NCBI GenBank assembly: GCA_020029455.1
Contig: JAIBJH010000137.1
Span: forward strand, 1 to 7,193
Direction: 5' to 3'
Origin: Hyphomicrobiales bacterium
GTDB lineage: Bacteria > Pseudomonadota > Alphaproteobacteria > Rhizobiales > Aestuariivirgaceae
Length of the DNA: 7,193 bases
Numbering within the stretch: position 1 is the stretch's first letter; each line of letters begins with the position of its first letter. Shown here in pieces: positions 5,707 to 7,193 of the stretch. The position numbers and the translations under genes are program-made. Below the pieces are notes generated by a model that worked only from the letters and a program-made list of their open reading frames with translations, searched no databases and had not been told where the DNA came from.

Positions 5707-7193
5707 CACTGCCTTCCCATGCACAAGTGGTGGTGATCGGTGGTGGCATCATTGGCTGCTCCACGGCCTATCATTTGGCGAAAGATCACAAGGCCGATGT
5801 GGTGTTGCTGGAGCAGAACCGCATCACGTCTGGCTCTACTTGGCATGCGGCAGGTCTCGTCGGCCAATTGCGCTCATCCGCCTCCATCACCCGCGTACTC
5901 AAATATTCCGTTGATCTCTACAAACGCCTCAAAGACGAAACCGGCCTTGAGACAGGCTGGAGGATGACCGGCTGCTTGCGCCTCGCCACCAATCAGGATC
6001 GCTGGACGGAATTCAAGCGCCTCGCCACTACAGCCCGCAGCTTCGGCATGGACATGCATCTGATCTCACCTGCCGAGGTGAAGAAGATGTGGCCACTGAT
6101 GGATGTGTCGGATCTTGTTGGTGCAAGTTGGCTGCCGACCGATGGGCAGGCGAGCCCCTCGGATATCACTCAGTCGCTTGCCAAGGGTGCGCGCCTGAAC
6201 GGTGCAAAACTTGTGGAAGGAGTGGCTGTCACGGGATTCGACGTGAAGGATGGCCGCATCACCGCCGTGAAAACTAACCAGGGCAGCATCACTTGCGAGA
6301 AGGTGGTGAACTGCGCCGGTATGTGGGCGAGGCAAGTGGGTGCCATGGCGGGTGTCAATGTGCCGTTACAGCCTGTCAAACACCAATATATCATCACCGA
6401 CCGCATTCCAGGGCTTGCAACCGATGCGGCAACCATCCGTGATCCCGATCGCCGCACCTATTTCAAGGAGGAAGTCGGCGGCCTTGTCATGGGTGGCTAT
6501 GAGCCCAATCCGCTGCCGTGGACAGAAGATGATGTGCCCGGCGATTGGGAATTTCGCCTCTTTGACGATGATTTTGATCACTTCGAGCAGCATCTTGAGC
6601 AGGCCATTTCCCGCGTGCCCGCGCTTGCAAACACGGGCGTCAAAAAGATGATCAATGGCCCAGAAAGCTTTACGCCCGATGGCAATTTCATTCTCGGTGC
6701 TGCAGCGGAATGCGCCAACATGTTTGTAGGTGCAGGCTTCAATGCTTTCGGCATTGCCTCAGGCGGTGGCGCCGGCTGGGTTCTCGCCGATTGGGTGATG
6801 AAGGGCGAGGCGCCGCTCGATCTCTGGGTCGTCGACATCAGACGTTTCTCTGAGCTTCATCACGACAGGAAATGGGTGACTGACCGCACTCTGGAAGCCT
6901 ATGGCAAGCACTACACCATTGCCTTCCCGCATGAGGAATATGAGAGCGGCAGGCCCCGCCTCAAGTCGCCGCTCTATGAAACGCTGAAGCAGCAACATGC
7001 CGTCTTTGGTTCGAAACTGGGATGGGAGCGTCCAAACTGGTTTACGAGGGCGGGAGACGAACCGCACGACATCTATTCCATGGGCCGCCAGAACTGGTTC
7101 AGGACCGCTGGTGCCGAGCACAAGCATGTGCGTGAACACGCAGGCATCTTTGACCAGACCTCCTTCTCCAAATACATGGTGCGTGGAAAGGGT
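5703..7193 (+). CDS. Dimethylglycine/sarcosine-dehydrogenase-like FAD oxidoreductase with GcvT domain (3' end missing)
   Basis: Partial gene: 497 codons are visible and the frame stays open to the window end; full-length relatives are about 800-850 residues. It should oxidise an N-methyl or secondary/tertiary amine using FAD, with the later GcvT part handing the one-carbon unit to tetrahydrofolate. Domains in order: a DAO-type FAD domain from about 8 to 370, with Rossmann motif G13-G-G15-I-I-G18, acidic E37 ending strand 2, SGSTWHAAGL (43-52), NCAGMWA (203-209), PESFTPDG (320-327) and GAGFNAFGIASGGGAG (343-358). Next comes the FAO_M linker domain, with VDIRRF (377-382) and GWERPNWF (440-447). 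The GcvT domain begins at about 477 (REHAGIFDQTSFSKYMV). H48 in WHAAGL matches the covalent-FAD His of mammalian DMGDH. The start is GTG at 5703, overlapping the kinase stop (GTGA), with a weak GGGAAG upstream at 5689-5694; the ATG at 5719 is out of frame. The family call is strong; the exact amine substrate is not known. Confidence 0.92.
   Translation, partial: MTLPSHAQVVVIGGGIIGCSTAYHLAKDHKADVVLLEQNRITSGSTWHAAGLVGQLRSSASITRVLKYSVDLYKRLKDETGLETGWRMTGCLRLATNQDRWTEFKRLATTARSFGMDMHLISPAEVKKMWPLMDVSDLVGASWLPTDGQASPSDITQSLAKGARLNGAKLVEGVAVTGFDVKDGRITAVKTNQGSITCEKVVNCAGMWARQVGAMAGVNVPLQPVKHQYIITDRIPGLATDAATIRDPDRRTYFKEEVGGLVMGGYEPNPLPWTEDDVPGDWEFRLFDDDFDHFEQHLEQAISRVPALANTGVKKMINGPESFTPDGNFILGAAAECANMFVGAGFNAFGIASGGGAGWVLADWVMKGEAPLDLWVVDIRRFSELHHDRKWVTDRTLEAYGKHYTIAFPHEEYESGRPRLKSPLYETLKQQHAVFGSKLGWERPNWFTRAGDEPHDIYSMGRQNWFRTAGAEHKHVREHAGIFDQTSFSKYMVRGKG

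Overview
The window reads as one uninterrupted plus-strand operon of eight genes. It begins four bases before the first start codon and is cut off inside the last gene. Spacing is very tight: 1 bp, an 8-bp overlap, 24 bp, a 1-bp overlap, a 4-bp overlap, 44 bp and a 4-bp overlap. No tRNA, rRNA, mobile element, CRISPR array or convincing terminator is visible, and nowhere is there a gene-free stretch above about 50 bases. Moderately GC-rich codon use, the gene content and the AAKKK-style lysine tract fit an alphaproteobacterium, probably Hyphomicrobiales (Rhizobiales). That placement is inference, not a measured result.

Layout. Bases 5-2658 encode three parts of a polyamine-type (Pot family) ABC importer: a secreted PotD-like binding protein, a PotB-like permease and a PotC-like permease. 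The ATPase (PotA-like) is not in the window and may lie just upstream. Bases 2683-4044 encode a family-1-type (UGT/MGT-like) glycosyltransferase with a lysine-rich N-terminal tract. Bases 4044-4771 hold two tandem paralogous small cupins of the DUF861/Cupin_3 (EutQ-like) type. Bases 4816-5706 encode a choline/ethanolamine-kinase-like (APH fold) phosphotransferase. Bases 5703-7193 encode the N-terminal 497 residues of a dimethylglycine/sarcosine-dehydrogenase-like FAD oxidoreductase, which runs off the end just as its GcvT (folate-binding) domain begins.

How they may work together (inference). The importer would bring in a small cationic amine or N-methylated amino alcohol. The kinase could phosphorylate a hydroxyl on it or on a derivative. 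The FAD/GcvT enzyme would oxidise an N-methyl or secondary/tertiary amine and pass the one-carbon unit to tetrahydrofolate. The glycosyltransferase and the cupin pair are the unexplained parts: neither belongs to the known choline, sarcosine or polyamine degradation routes. Together they make this a reasonable candidate for an undescribed amine-utilisation pathway. The substrate cannot be read from the sequence.
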